Of a stretch of 36,402 bases of DNA, positions 16,539-25,018 are shown one piece after another. The notes under the pieces are model-generated. The model was not told the origin of the DNA and searched no databases. It saw only the letters and a list, made by a program, of their open reading frames with translations. The DNA comes from Oscillospiraceae bacterium (GTDB taxonomy: Bacteria > Bacillota > Clostridia > Oscillospirales > JAKOTC01), in contig DAOPZJ010000026.1 in NCBI GenBank assembly GCA_035353335.1, positions 1-36,402 of the forward strand, written 5' to 3'. The position numbers were made by a program, and so were the translations under genes. The first letter of the stretch is position 1, and each line of letters begins with the position of its first letter.

Positions 16539-17156
16539 TCAAATTTGTACCTCGCAAAACGCCTTTAGAATTCTCAAACCGACTTCGCCGCTTTTTTCGG
16601 GGTGGAACTGGCAGCCGAAAATGTTGCCGCGCGAGACGACCGCAGGCACCGCCACGCCGTATTTGGCGGTCGCTGTGATATCTTTTTCGCACTCGTCGGC
16701 GTAATAAGAATGCACGAAATAGACAAAATCGCCGTCTTTGGTATAGCTCATCAGCGGGTCATCCGATCTTCGAAAATCAAGCGAATTCCACCCGATCTGC
16801 GGGATTTTGAGCGAAAACCCGGGTACGCCCGCAAACGGTTTGACACTGCCCCCGAGCAGCCCCAACCCCTCATGCACCCCGTATTCATAACTGCGGGCAA
16901 ATAACAACTGCATCCCGAGACAAATACCGAGCAGCGGTTTTCCCGCCAGCGCCTGCTCTTTGATCACCGCGCCGAGTCCGCTCTTTAAAAGTTTTTGCGC
17001 CGCGTCTCCGAACGCCCCGACCCCGGGCAAAATAATCCGCTTTGCCGCTCTGATTTCATCGGCGTCTCCGGTGACCTTGCAGGGCTCGCCGACCGCTTCA
17101 AAGCCCGCCGCGAGCCCGAACAGATTTCCGACGCCGTAATCGACAATCGCCGTCAT
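16539..17156 (-). CDS. hisH: Imidazole glycerol phosphate synthase, glutaminase subunit HisH
   Basis: Class I glutamine amidotransferase that feeds ammonia to HisF. It begins MTAIVDYGVGNLFGL. The nucleophile Cys is in LLGICLGMQLLF, the oxyanion Gly in LPGVGAFGD, and the His-Glu pair in FHPEKSG. AAAGGA lies about ten bases upstream of the ATG. 205 aa, normal size. Confidence 0.97.
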   Translation of the reverse strand: MTAIVDYGVGNLFGLAAGFEAVGEPCKVTGDADEIRAAKRIILPGVGAFGDAAQKLLKSGLGAVIKEQALAGKPLLGICLGMQLLFARSYEYGVHEGLGLLGGSVKPFAGVPGFSLKIPQIGWNSLDFRRSDDPLMSYTKDGDFVYFVHSYYADECEKDITATAKYGVAVPAVVSRGNIFGCQFHPEKSGEVGLRILKAFCEVQI

Positions 17157-17182
17157 GTGATAAACCGTCCTTTAACAGAGAT

Positions 17183-17773
17183 TTATATAATCGTGCCTTT
17201 GGAAGAAGGAATTTGATCTTTTTTGGCCGGATCGATTTTGACCGCAATCGCCATCGCCCGCGCAAACGCTTTGAACGCGGCTTCGGCGATGTGGTGGCTG
17301 TTTTCGCCACAAAATTGGCGCAAATGCACCGCTGCTTTGAGTTCCCGGGTCAGCGCCGTGAAAAATTCTTTAATCAACTCTGTGTCAAAGTCGCCGATCT
17401 TTTGAGAAGGAATCTCAAGCGCATACCCGAGCGTTGCCCGCCCGCAGATGTCGACCGCCGCAAGCACCAGCGCTTCATCCATCGGAAGAAACACACTGCC
17501 GTAACGCGTGATGCCCGCCCGGTCGCCGAGCGCGGTGTCCAGCGCCTTGCCCAAGCAGATGCCGATATCCTCCGCCGAGTGGTGAAAATCGACCTCGATA
17601 TCGCCCTTGCAAGAAAGCTGTAAATCAAACCCCGAGTGGCATGCAAACAGCGTCAGCATGTGGTTTAAAAACCCGATGCCGGTATCGATGACCGCTTTGC
17701 CCGTACCCTCCAAACAGAGGGTCAGCGCAATGTCGGTCTCGTTGGTCTTGCGTGAAATCTGCGCGCTTCTCAT
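17183..17773 (-). CDS. hisB: Imidazoleglycerol-phosphate dehydratase HisB
   Basis: Manganese enzyme that dehydrates IGP to imidazole acetol phosphate. The metal-binding repeats are clear: HHSAEDIGICLG near residue 60 and ENSHHIAEAAFKAFARAM near 160, plus FLNHML and DEALV. It is monofunctional: there is no fused HAD phosphatase domain. The ATG at 17773 (MRSAQISR) has AAAGGG eight bases upstream and is preferred over a GTG three codons earlier. Confidence 0.96.
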   Translation of the reverse strand: MRSAQISRKTNETDIALTLCLEGTGKAVIDTGIGFLNHMLTLFACHSGFDLQLSCKGDIEVDFHHSAEDIGICLGKALDTALGDRAGITRYGSVFLPMDEALVLAAVDICGRATLGYALEIPSQKIGDFDTELIKEFFTALTRELKAAVHLRQFCGENSHHIAEAAFKAFARAMAIAVKIDPAKKDQIPSSKGTII

Positions 17774-17791
17774 GGCTATCACCCTTTCTGA

Positions 17792-18838
17792 TTAATTTAT
17801 GATCTTTCGCATCGTCTCTGAAAACTTCGCCGTTTGCATTTCGTCGCCGACGGTAATTCGCAAATAATCCACGATGCGCGGCTTGTCGAATCGCCGCACC
17901 AAAATCCCGTTTTTGCGCAAAGCGTCAAAGCACTCTTTTCCGCTCATAACCGCCGGTTTGGCAAACACGAAATTCGCCTTGCTGTCCAATACCGTGAAGC
18001 CCAGTGTCCGCAGTCCGTCGGTCAGCGTTTCGCGGTTTTGAATGATCTTCGCGCGGCACTCCTCAAAATAATTGACGTCATTGACGGCCTCGATGCCAGC
18101 GATCATCGACAGCGAATTGATGTTATAGGGGTTAAAACTGTATTTGAGCGTGTTCAGATCGGCGATCAATTCTTTGCTGCCGACCGCGTAACCGATGCGC
18201 CCGCCCGCCAGCGACCGCGATTTTGAAAAGGTCTTCACAACCAATAAATTTTCATATTCGCCGAGTAAAGCTACCGCGCTCTCCGTCCCGAAATCGACGT
18301 ACGCCTCGTCGACCACGGTCAAGCGACCCGCCTTCATTAATTGCCGGATGCCGTCAAGCGATAACGCCATAGCGGTCGGCGCGTTCGGATTCGCGATCAC
18401 CACCGTTTCGATTAAATCCGCGTAATCCGCCGGATCAAGCGAAAAATCGGCTTTCAAGGGAATCACTTTATCGGCAACCCCGAACATTTGGCAAAGCACC
18501 GGATAAAGCCCGTAAGTGATGTCGGCAAACGCCGCGCCTTTTTCGCAAAAGCCGTGAAAAATAAACGACAAAACCTCGTCGCTGCCGTTCCCGACAAACA
18601 CGTTTTCGGGCGCAACTTGCTCAAATTTCGCAATCGCCTCGACCAGTTTCCGACAAGTCGGGTCGCTGTAAAGCCGAAGCCGCGACACCGCAGCCGCATT
18701 CACCACCGCGATCACCTTGGGCGACGGCGGAAACGGGCTCTCGTTGGTGTTCAACTTCATCAATCGGTCCATATCCGCCGGCTGTTCGCCCGGCACATAC
18801 GGCACAAGGTTTCTTAATTTTGAATCTATATACCTCAT
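17792..18838 (-). CDS. hisC: Histidinol-phosphate aminotransferase HisC
   Basis: PLP-dependent fold-type I aminotransferase that makes histidinol phosphate. The PLP-binding Lys is in TFSKSRSLAGGRIGY near residue 215. Other visible features are KLNTNESPFPP, FVGNGSDEVL, IANPNAPT and VDEAYVDF. The start is the ATG one base after the hisD stop (MRYIDSKLRN), with GAGGAA seven bases before it. A longer in-frame reading into hisD was discarded. 348 aa, usual length. Confidence 0.96.
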   Translation of the reverse strand: MRYIDSKLRNLVPYVPGEQPADMDRLMKLNTNESPFPPSPKVIAVVNAAAVSRLRLYSDPTCRKLVEAIAKFEQVAPENVFVGNGSDEVLSFIFHGFCEKGAAFADITYGLYPVLCQMFGVADKVIPLKADFSLDPADYADLIETVVIANPNAPTAMALSLDGIRQLMKAGRLTVVDEAYVDFGTESAVALLGEYENLLVVKTFSKSRSLAGGRIGYAVGSKELIADLNTLKYSFNPYNINSLSMIAGIEAVNDVNYFEECRAKIIQNRETLTDGLRTLGFTVLDSKANFVFAKPAVMSGKECFDALRKNGILVRRFDKPRIVDYLRITVGDEMQTAKFSETMRKIIN

Positions 18839-18839
18839 A

Positions 18840-20129
18840 TTAATTTTCCTCAAACCTTGCAAGAACGCTCTCGGCATGCGCGTCAAGCCCCTCGGCACGC
18901 GCAAAATTCACAATCTTTTCGGAAACACCCGAGAGCGAATTCGCGTCGTAGCGAATATAGCTGCTCTTTTTCACAAAATCGTCGACCGACAGCGGGCTTG
19001 AAAACCGCGCAGTGCCCATCGTAGGGAGCGTGTGATTAGTTCCGGCCAGGTAATCGCCGAGCGCCTCTGGGGTATAGTTACCCAAAAAGATGCTGCCCGC
19101 GTTTTTGACTTTGCTTAGCGCCGCGTCGGGGTCTTTTACGCACAGTTCCAGATGTTCCGGAGCCAACGAATCGGAAATTTTGAGCGCTTCGTCGAGCCCC
19201 GCGATAATGATCATGCCGTTGTTTTCGAGCGACACCGAGGCGATTTCGCTTCTCGGCAGCGTCTCAAGGCGCGTTTCAAGTCGCTTGACTACTTCCTGCC
19301 CAAACGCTTCGGTCTCGCAAATCAACACCGCAGAGGCGTTTTTGTCGTGTTCGGCCTGCGAGAGCATGTCCGCCGCGATAAAGTCGGGATTCGCGCTCCC
19401 GTCGGTGATAATCAAAATCTCGCTCGGCCCCGCCAGCATATCGAGCCCGACCATCCCGAACACCCGCCGCTTGGCCTCGGTGACATAGGCGTTGCCCGGC
19501 CCGACGATCTTGTCAACTTTGGGCACGCTCTGCGTCCCGTACGCCATCGCCGCAATCGCCTGCGCGCCGCCGAGCGCAAAAACCCGGTCAACCCCGGCGA
19601 TTTTGGCCGCCGCCAATGTCGCCGCAGGGATTTTGCCGTCTTTGCCCGGAGGCGTCGTCATGATGATCTCTTTGACGCCCGCGATTTTTGCCGGAATCAC
19701 ATCCATCAAAACGGTCGAGGGATAGCGCGCCGTGCCGCCCGGAATATAGACGCCTGCTTTTTCAATCGGTGTAAACCGCTGGCCCAGCACCGCACCGTCG
19801 GGTCGCTTGAATTCAAACCCTTCGCGTTTTTGTTTGGCATGGAACTCTTTGATATTCTTCGCCGCCGTCTTCAAAGCCGCCAGCAAAGCGCCGTCAATTC
19901 CTTTTTCGGCTTTATCAAGCTCTGCTTTATCCACTTCGATTTCGGCAAGTTTCACGCCGTCGAACTTTTCTGTAAACCTCAAAAGGGCGCTGTCACCCTC
20001 CGCAACCACGGCTTTGATAATTCCTTCAACCGCTTCGCAGACCTGCTTCGGGGTCTCGGAAACACTGCGGCAAAAGATATTTTTATTATCAAGGTTTTTT
20101 ATATCAACGATTTTACAATTTATTTTCAT
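18840..20129 (-). CDS. hisD: Histidinol dehydrogenase HisD
   Basis: Zinc- and NAD-dependent enzyme that performs the last two oxidations to histidine. Family motifs are present: VPGGTARYPSTVLM-type substrate loop, VGPGNAYVTEAKR, MLAGPSEILI, the zinc/catalytic LSQAEHDKNA, and C-terminal SLAPEHLEL and GTNHTLPT. 429 aa is the standard length. The start overlaps the hisG stop by four bases (ATGA). Confidence 0.97.
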   Translation of the reverse strand: MKINCKIVDIKNLDNKNIFCRSVSETPKQVCEAVEGIIKAVVAEGDSALLRFTEKFDGVKLAEIEVDKAELDKAEKGIDGALLAALKTAAKNIKEFHAKQKREGFEFKRPDGAVLGQRFTPIEKAGVYIPGGTARYPSTVLMDVIPAKIAGVKEIIMTTPPGKDGKIPAATLAAAKIAGVDRVFALGGAQAIAAMAYGTQSVPKVDKIVGPGNAYVTEAKRRVFGMVGLDMLAGPSEILIITDGSANPDFIAADMLSQAEHDKNASAVLICETEAFGQEVVKRLETRLETLPRSEIASVSLENNGMIIIAGLDEALKISDSLAPEHLELCVKDPDAALSKVKNAGSIFLGNYTPEALGDYLAGTNHTLPTMGTARFSSPLSVDDFVKKSSYIRYDANSLSGVSEKIVNFARAEGLDAHAESVLARFEEN

Positions 20130-20743
20130 TTCAATTTCTCCATTCTGTCCCGAATCCCGTCGATCATTTCCCGCTTGAACTGATAAGCGCTCTTGTTCGC
20201 AATCAACCGTGCGCTCGAATGCACGATGGTCTCGAGCACCGAGAGGTTGTTTTCTTTCAAGGTCGTGCCGGTCTCAACAATGTCCGAAATCACGTCGCTG
20301 AGCCCGGTCACGGGGGCAAGTTCGATGCTGCCGTTTAACTTGATCAACTCAATGCGCCGATTTTGTCCGGCATAATGCCGCGCGGTCACATGAGGATATT
20401 TGGTCGCGACTCGAAGCGGCACCGAGGGATCCTCGACAAAGCCGTTTTTCGCCGCGATCACAATGCGGCATTTTCCGATACCGAGATCACACAGCTCATA
20501 GACATCCGGCTCGGTTTCGAGTAAAACATCCTTGCCGACCACGCCGATGTCCGCCGCGCCGTGCACCACATAAACCGCCACATCGGACGGTTTGACGAGC
20601 AAATAGCGGACCCCCGCCCCGGCGTTTTCAAACACCAACCGGCGGTCGGAGCCGTCCATCCCGGGGCAGCTGAGCCCGAGCTTTTGAAATTTATCATAAA
20701 CCTGGTCGCCTAAGCGGCCTTTGGGAAGCGCAATATTCAGCAT
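20126..20743 (-). CDS. hisG: ATP phosphoribosyltransferase catalytic subunit HisG, short form
   Basis: First committed and feedback-regulated step of histidine synthesis. The 205-aa short form begins MLNIALPKGRLGDQVYDKF and has DVAVYVVHGAADIGVVGKD, RIVIAAK and the PRPP-binding DIVETGTTLKENNL. It lacks the C-terminal regulatory domain of long HisG, so it needs HisZ, encoded one base upstream. The start is fixed by the hisZ stop. Confidence 0.97.
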   Translation of the reverse strand: MLNIALPKGRLGDQVYDKFQKLGLSCPGMDGSDRRLVFENAGAGVRYLLVKPSDVAVYVVHGAADIGVVGKDVLLETEPDVYELCDLGIGKCRIVIAAKNGFVEDPSVPLRVATKYPHVTARHYAGQNRRIELIKLNGSIELAPVTGLSDVISDIVETGTTLKENNLSVLETIVHSSARLIANKSAYQFKREMIDGIRDRMEKLK

Positions 20744-20744
20744 T

Positions 20745-21797
20745 TTACAGATCTCCCATTACGATGGTTTTCTTGGCGCGCACACCGGCGCTTTGGTCTT
20801 TTTCCGCACGTACGGAAAATCCGTGCGCCCGCATTTCCTCGGCCTTTTGCAACACTTCGCAGGGATCGCAGTTGCCGTAGACCAGTAAAATATCCGTATC
20901 GAATTCCTGCGGCTCGTAAAACACCCGTTCCAGTTCGCCCAAATAGATCGCGAATCCAATCGCGTTCTGCGGCTTGTCAAACCGCCGCATCAAGCCATCG
21001 TAACGTCCGCCCGCGAGCACCGCCGAAGCCGCTTTCGAGATATACCCCCGCATGACAATGCCGTTATAATAATCCGGCGAATTGACCGTCGAAAAGTCGA
21101 TGCGAATCCATTTTTCCAGCCCCGCCGCGCAGAGCAGTGCCGCAAGCGCTTTCAATTCATCAAACGCAGCTTGAGTGCGCTCGTTTTTAACAAGTCCCTT
21201 TAAAAATGTAAGGTCTTTGGTCGGTTTTTCGCAGAGGGTGCAGAGTGTCTGCGCAAGTTCTTCATCACCGCAAATCACAGCCAGTGCCGCGCGGTTTTTC
21301 CCGGCCAAAGCGGCTAACAATTCTTCGTTTAAATTTGAATCCCCGAAAATCCCGGCCAGAAAGCCCATATGCCCGATGTTTAAAAGATAGTTTTCGTCGA
21401 GCAGTGCCAGCGATCTCGCGGCCAAAATCACCACTTCGGCCTCGGAAAAAGCATCGTCGGCCCCGATGTATTCAAGTCCCGTCTGCCCGATCTCGCGCAC
21501 CTCGCCGTCGCTCTTTTTCATCCGAAACACATTTTCGTCGTAAAACAGCTTGACGCGCACGGCTTCGGGCGCGACGTTTTTGATGATGCTCAAAGTCACG
21601 TCGGGTTTTAAGGCCATCAATCGCCCGCCCGCTCCGGTGAACGTGATAATCCGTTCCCCCGTCAGAAAACTCTTGTTTTCGCGGTAGGTGTCGTAGGTCT
21701 CGAATTTGTCCATTCGATATTTTTGATAGCCGCAGCGCTCATACAAAGCGCGCAGCTGAAGCGGAATTCGGTCAAACAACGGCAGTTTTTCGGTCAT
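20745..21797 (-). CDS. hisZ: ATP phosphoribosyltransferase regulatory subunit HisZ
   Basis: Class II aminoacyl-tRNA-synthetase-like paralogue of HisRS that activates short HisG and carries the histidine feedback site. The synthetase-like N-terminus is visible (YERCGYQKYRMDKFETYD), then LMALKPDVTLSI (motif 2 region) and YYNGIVMRGYI, and VLAGGRYDGLMRRFD (motif 3-like). It is 350 aa; the tail includes an extra segment resembling an anticodon-binding fold (DTDILLVYGNCDPCEVL). AGGGG lies six bases before the ATG. First gene of the his operon, with a leader of only about 23 bases, which rules out a T-box. Confidence 0.94.
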   Translation of the reverse strand: MTEKLPLFDRIPLQLRALYERCGYQKYRMDKFETYDTYRENKSFLTGERIITFTGAGGRLMALKPDVTLSIIKNVAPEAVRVKLFYDENVFRMKKSDGEVREIGQTGLEYIGADDAFSEAEVVILAARSLALLDENYLLNIGHMGFLAGIFGDSNLNEELLAALAGKNRAALAVICGDEELAQTLCTLCEKPTKDLTFLKGLVKNERTQAAFDELKALAALLCAAGLEKWIRIDFSTVNSPDYYNGIVMRGYISKAASAVLAGGRYDGLMRRFDKPQNAIGFAIYLGELERVFYEPQEFDTDILLVYGNCDPCEVLQKAEEMRAHGFSVRAEKDQSAGVRAKKTIVMGDL

Positions 21798-21826
21798 CGG
21801 GATCCCCTCTCAAGGTTTATAACCCC

Positions 21827-21855
21827 ATTATACACCGCTTTATCGCTTTTGTAAA
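21827..21855 (-). promoter_or_regulatory. Sigma-A-type promoter of the histidine operon
   Basis: Minus strand: -35 TTTACA (21850-21855), 17-base spacer, perfect -10 TATAAT (21827-21832). The predicted transcription start near 21820 leaves about 23 bases before the hisZ ATG. Confidence 0.78.
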
Positions 21856-21865
21856 CTAAAGCGGT
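21834..21865. promoter_or_regulatory. Dyad over the his promoter, candidate HisR/YerC operator
   Basis: Perfect 9-base arms ACCGCTTTA (21834-21842) and TAAAGCGGT (21857-21865) are separated by 14 bases. One arm lies in the promoter spacer and the other just upstream of the -35 box, so a bound dimer would block RNA polymerase. The nearby TrpR-family gene is the natural candidate ligand-responsive repressor. That link is inferred. Confidence 0.6.
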
Positions 21866-21971
21866 AAAGTATTTTTAAATTATTCGGCATCGCTCCTTTG
21901 ATTTAAATGTATGATTCATCAATTGAATAAGAAATGAAGTTGCAAGAAAACCGGTATTTTTTATCAGCAAA

Positions 21972-22006
21972 CATAATTAAGAAAGGCAGGGCTTATGCCC
22001 TGCCTT
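21972..22006 (-). terminator. Intrinsic terminator after the 22026-22499 gene
   Basis: Ten-base perfect stem AAGGCAGGGC/GCCCTGCCTT (21983-21992 and 21997-22006) with a 4-base loop. On the minus strand the 3' side reads TTTCTTAATTATGT, a T-rich tail. Confidence 0.75.
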
Positions 22007-22025
22007 ATTTAAAACTTTGTGAAAA

Positions 22026-22499
22026 TTACGCCATCATCGGCTGTGTTTTTACGGAATCATTCATTATATAACGATTCGCGGGACTTCTCTCGAATTCCGC
22101 TACCAGCGCCTTTAAAAACATCAGGCAGCTTTCGAATCTGATCGCTTTACCGTCTTCGGTTTCGGCGACGCCCTGCCAGGACGCATTTTGACGGGAATTA
22201 ATGCGAACGACCAAGGTCATCAATTCGCCTTTTTTTTGTTCGGGAAGAATCGGAATCACCTTTTCGGTATAGTTGGGTTTTGTAAACTTCTGATTTTCTT
22301 CAAGGAAACTGCGCAGCCGCTGGAACGCGCAGGGATAACCGATGGTGTCCAGCATTTCTTCCATCTGGAGCAGCATGCTGCCGACATCCGTAAAATTCCA
22401 GGGACTCGGAAGAATCGGGCACAACAGCCGCCCGCTTAAAATGCCGTTTATTGATTTGTCAATACACACCGTGATGCCCGTGTTATTATAATTATACAT
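22026..22499 (-). CDS. Small protein of unknown function
   Basis: A 157-aa soluble protein with no signal peptide or TM helix. The C-terminal half reads LVVRINSRQNASWQGVAE...FESCLMFLKALVAEF. This resembles a pattern seen in small clostridial proteins (an R-x-N-x-SWQG strand followed by a short helix), but no named function is known to me. The N-terminal part contains a NYNNTGITVCIDKSINGIL beta-like stretch. The start is the ATG at 22499, with GGAGA five bases upstream; a longer in-frame reading to 22541 has no ribosome site. A TATAAT at 22563-22568 may be its -10 box, with no clear -35. It is a one-gene unit ended by its own terminator. Confidence 0.7.
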   Translation of the reverse strand: MYNYNNTGITVCIDKSINGILSGRLLCPILPSPWNFTDVGSMLLQMEEMLDTIGYPCAFQRLRSFLEENQKFTKPNYTEKVIPILPEQKKGELMTLVVRINSRQNASWQGVAETEDGKAIRFESCLMFLKALVAEFERSPANRYIMNDSVKTQPMMA

Positions 22500-22624
22500 G
22501 TCTGTCTCCAGCATCAGCATGAATTGAAACGGGCGAAACAATATCTCGCTCTTTTCGTTTTCATTATACTAAATATCGGTTGCATCTCGGTTACATTTTC
22601 GAATTTCAGCGTCAAAACTTCGAC

Positions 22625-23683
22625 TTATTTTTGTAATTTTCGCATGACTTGTTCAGGATTAATACTAAATATCTCGGCGTTTTGCACAGAAATTTTTCCC
22701 TTTTCAACCAATTCGCAGATTGAAGCGTCCATGGTGATCATACCCTCGCTCCGGCCGGCATAAATCACACTGTCGATCTGGTGTGTCTTTCCCTCGCGAA
22801 TCATCGTGCGGATGGCGCTGTTGACAACCATAATCTCAAACGCGGGGGCTACGCCGCTGCCCACTTTCGGGATCAGCTGCTGTGAAACCACACCTTGCAA
22901 AATCATTGAAAGCTGAATACGGACCTGTGCCTGCTGAGACGACTGAAATACATCAACGATGCGGTCAATCGTATTTGCAGCCCCGGTCGTATGCAGCGTA
23001 GAAATCACCAGATGCCCGGTCTCGGCTGCGGTAAGAGCCGCCCGGATGGTCTCGTAATCGCGCATTTCGCCGAGCAGAATTACGTTGGGTGCCTGGCGCA
23101 TCGCAGCCCGAAGCGCAGTATCGTAACTGAGTGTATCCACGCTCAGCTCACGCTGGGTCACGATGCTTTTATTATGCCTGTGCAGATATTCAATCGGGTC
23201 TTCAATTGTGATGATATGCGCGCTGCGGGTCTTATTGATATGGTCGACCATGCACGCCAGAGTCGTCGACTTTCCGCTTCCCGCCGGGCCCGTCACGAGC
23301 ACAAGACCCTTTTTCCGGTCGGCAAGCCCGATGACGGCATCGGGAATGCCCAGCGACAATCGGTCGGGCAGTTCAAAGCTCAGCGCTCTGACCACCGCCG
23401 AATATGAGCCGCGCTGCCGGAAGGCGTTGACGCGAAACCGTGACAGCTGCGCCACCGAAAAGGAGAAGTCGTCGTCTCCCTGCTCGGCAAGTATCTTGAA
23501 CATGCGGTTTGCAAGTCCGTAAATCTGACGGACGAGCGCTTCGGTCTGTTCGGGCGTAAGCCGCTTGTCGTTCAGACGCACGATTACCTCATCAATTTTT
23601 AACGAGACCGGAAGACCGGTGATCAACAAGACATCCGACGCCTTTTTATCTACCGCCATCCGAAGAATTTCACTCAATTCCAT
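22625..23683 (-). CDS. pilT: PilT-family type IV pilus ATPase
   Basis: A hexameric motor ATPase of the GspE/PilT superfamily, cytoplasmic and acting at the pilus base. The Walker A is VTGPAGSGKSTT near residue 132, followed by the Asp box IITIEDPIEYLH, Walker B region NVILLGEMRDYETI, and the His box ETGHLVISTLHTTGA. The 352-aa length and the compact N-terminal domain match PilT rather than PilB or GspE. The protein lacks the C4 zinc motif of the extension ATPase. AAAGGA is ten bases before the ATG. It closes the pilus-like operon. No second ATPase is encoded in the window. Confidence 0.94.
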   Translation of the reverse strand: MELSEILRMAVDKKASDVLLITGLPVSLKIDEVIVRLNDKRLTPEQTEALVRQIYGLANRMFKILAEQGDDDFSFSVAQLSRFRVNAFRQRGSYSAVVRALSFELPDRLSLGIPDAVIGLADRKKGLVLVTGPAGSGKSTTLACMVDHINKTRSAHIITIEDPIEYLHRHNKSIVTQRELSVDTLSYDTALRAAMRQAPNVILLGEMRDYETIRAALTAAETGHLVISTLHTTGAANTIDRIVDVFQSSQQAQVRIQLSMILQGVVSQQLIPKVGSGVAPAFEIMVVNSAIRTMIREGKTHQIDSVIYAGRSEGMITMDASICELVEKGKISVQNAEIFSINPEQVMRKLQK

Positions 23684-23721
23684 TATCTATTCATCCTTTC
23701 AGAGACTTGCTTTTTTTCTTG

Positions 23722-24126
23722 TTACGGCTGCCATACCCGGACTGCGCTTTCCGGCGCTGAAGCGCTCGCGCCGACGACTTCAAAAACCGTGTATTCATAT
23801 TTTCCGGCCGCAGTGACGTAAAACGCGGCATGAAGGCTTATGTTTTCGTCTATCTGAAAAGCCATATCGTATTTCACCCGATCGCCCTCAACGATGCCCG
23901 GTGCTTCCGCAAGCGGATAAGCCGCGGCAGCGCTGCGCACAAATTCGGCACATTTCACCGTCGCCGCATAATACTTTCTGACATAATCGGCGTTTTTCTC
24001 GCTCAGCCGCAAATCCGCCCGCGCGGAACTGACCGCAAGCGTAGCAAATACCGTTAAACACAGCACCGCAAAAATCAAAAAGATAGAAATGATTCCAAGC
24101 CCGTAAGCGCCTTCGCTCCTTTTCAT
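23722..24126 (-). CDS. Membrane-anchored pilus-operon protein (pilin-like)
   Basis: A 134-aa protein with one N-terminal TM helix (ISIFLIFAVLCLTVFATLAVS) after the short cytoplasmic stretch MKRSEGAYGLG. A helical segment with Arg/Glu follows, then a beta-rich extracellular C-terminus. There is no recognisable prepilin cleavage motif with Glu+5. It is predicted to be a minor pilin-like or scaffold subunit because of its place in the operon; the family is not recognised. The start overlaps the preceding stop (ATGA). Confidence 0.75.
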   Translation of the reverse strand: MKRSEGAYGLGIISIFLIFAVLCLTVFATLAVSSARADLRLSEKNADYVRKYYAATVKCAEFVRSAAAAYPLAEAPGIVEGDRVKYDMAFQIDENISLHAAFYVTAAGKYEYTVFEVVGASASAPESAVRVWQP

Positions 24127-24542
24127 TCCTGCCCGCCACCTCCGCTCAGATCAATCATTCCGGCACTCAGGCGATAGATCTCCGCTCCGGCATCGGTCAC
24201 GAGGATATCGGCGGTGCCTTTTTGCGCATCTACTGTGACGATGAGCTGATACTGTCCGTTTTCCGCGGTCTGATGCCAGTCCTTGTCATACTCCGCGGTA
24301 AAAACATTACCCGCGGCGTTCGCGCCGACAACCGACTCTAAATTCTTTTGATAATCGCCGTTCAAGAGTTCCGCCGCATTCTGCGCCAAACAAACCGCCT
24401 GCGTCAGCCGGGCGCTGTTTTTGCTCTCACGGTCGGCTTCTGCGAATAAGCCGACGCAGATCGCGCAGCAGATTGCAAAAACCAACACCGCCGACATCAA
24501 TTCAATCATGATCAGGCTGCTTTTTCTCCCGGTATCCTTCAT
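24123..24542 (-). CDS. Divergent prepilin-like protein
   Basis: A 139-aa protein starting with a short basic leader and a hydrophobic helix, RKSSLIMIELMSAVLVFAIC. The stretch LIMIE places Glu at position +5 as in type IV prepilins, but the residue before the cleavage site is Ser, not the usual Gly. It would therefore be a poor substrate for a standard prepilin peptidase. The C-terminal half is beta-rich (YQLIVTVDAQKGTADILV). It has ATGA overlaps at both ends, so it is co-translated with its neighbours. Confidence 0.75.
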   Translation of the reverse strand: MKDTGRKSSLIMIELMSAVLVFAICCAICVGLFAEADRESKNSARLTQAVCLAQNAAELLNGDYQKNLESVVGANAAGNVFTAEYDKDWHQTAENGQYQLIVTVDAQKGTADILVTDAGAEIYRLSAGMIDLSGGGGQE

Positions 24543-25018
24543 TCCGACATCCCCTTCAAGGCGATCAATGCGGTATTTGCGCTGCCGGATTCGTCGGTCA
24601 CGGTTACGGTGATAAAGCCGCTGTCACCGGTGATCGAAAACGCTTTAGCCGGAACCAGCGCCGTTCCGGCGCTTTCGCCGATCTCCGCGTCCGCCGGACA
24701 AAACAACTCGCAGATGGAGCCGTCGTAAAAATAGATTTTCGTCACATATTCCTTGTCGTTAAAAGTGTTGCTCAATAACAGCGCTTCGCCCTCACCGAAT
24801 TTTCCGACCGTAACTTTCCCGGCCCGATCGGCTCTGCGCACCCGGTTCATGATATAAGAGACCGCCATACGCCGACTGTAATTTTGGTTCGAACCGCTGA
24901 CAACGCTCTCATAAACCGATATTCCCATCGCGGTCAACAACATCGCAAGCAAGGCAAAAATCAGCAGCGGGATTAAAACCGCTACCCCGGAGAGCATGTT
25001 TTTTCCGGCTTTTTTCAT
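24539..25018 (-). CDS. DUF4860-like pilus-operon protein
   Basis: A 159-aa protein with one N-terminal TM helix (VAVLIPLLIFALLAMLLTAM), then SRRMAVSYIMNRVRRAD and a beta-rich domain ending ITVTVTDESGSANTALIALKG. The pattern resembles the DUF4860 family found in clostridial pilus-like operons. That assignment is by eye and tentative. It lacks a classic prepilin signature. It is likely an envelope-exposed subunit of the same machine. The start overlaps the previous stop by four bases. Confidence 0.72.
   Translation of the reverse strand: MKKAGKNMLSGVAVLIPLLIFALLAMLLTAMGISVYESVVSGSNQNYSRRMAVSYIMNRVRRADRAGKVTVGKFGEGEALLLSNTFNDKEYVTKIYFYDGSICELFCPADAEIGESAGTALVPAKAFSITGDSGFITVTVTDESGSANTALIALKGMSE

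Noticed and set aside
19152..20183. 343-aa plus-strand reading frame across hisD
   Set aside because: Antisense shadow of hisD with low-complexity Arg/His-rich translation and no ribosome site.
21798..22025. T-box or histidine attenuator ahead of hisZ
   Set aside because: The predicted leader is about 23 bases, too short for either, and no T-box core was seen.
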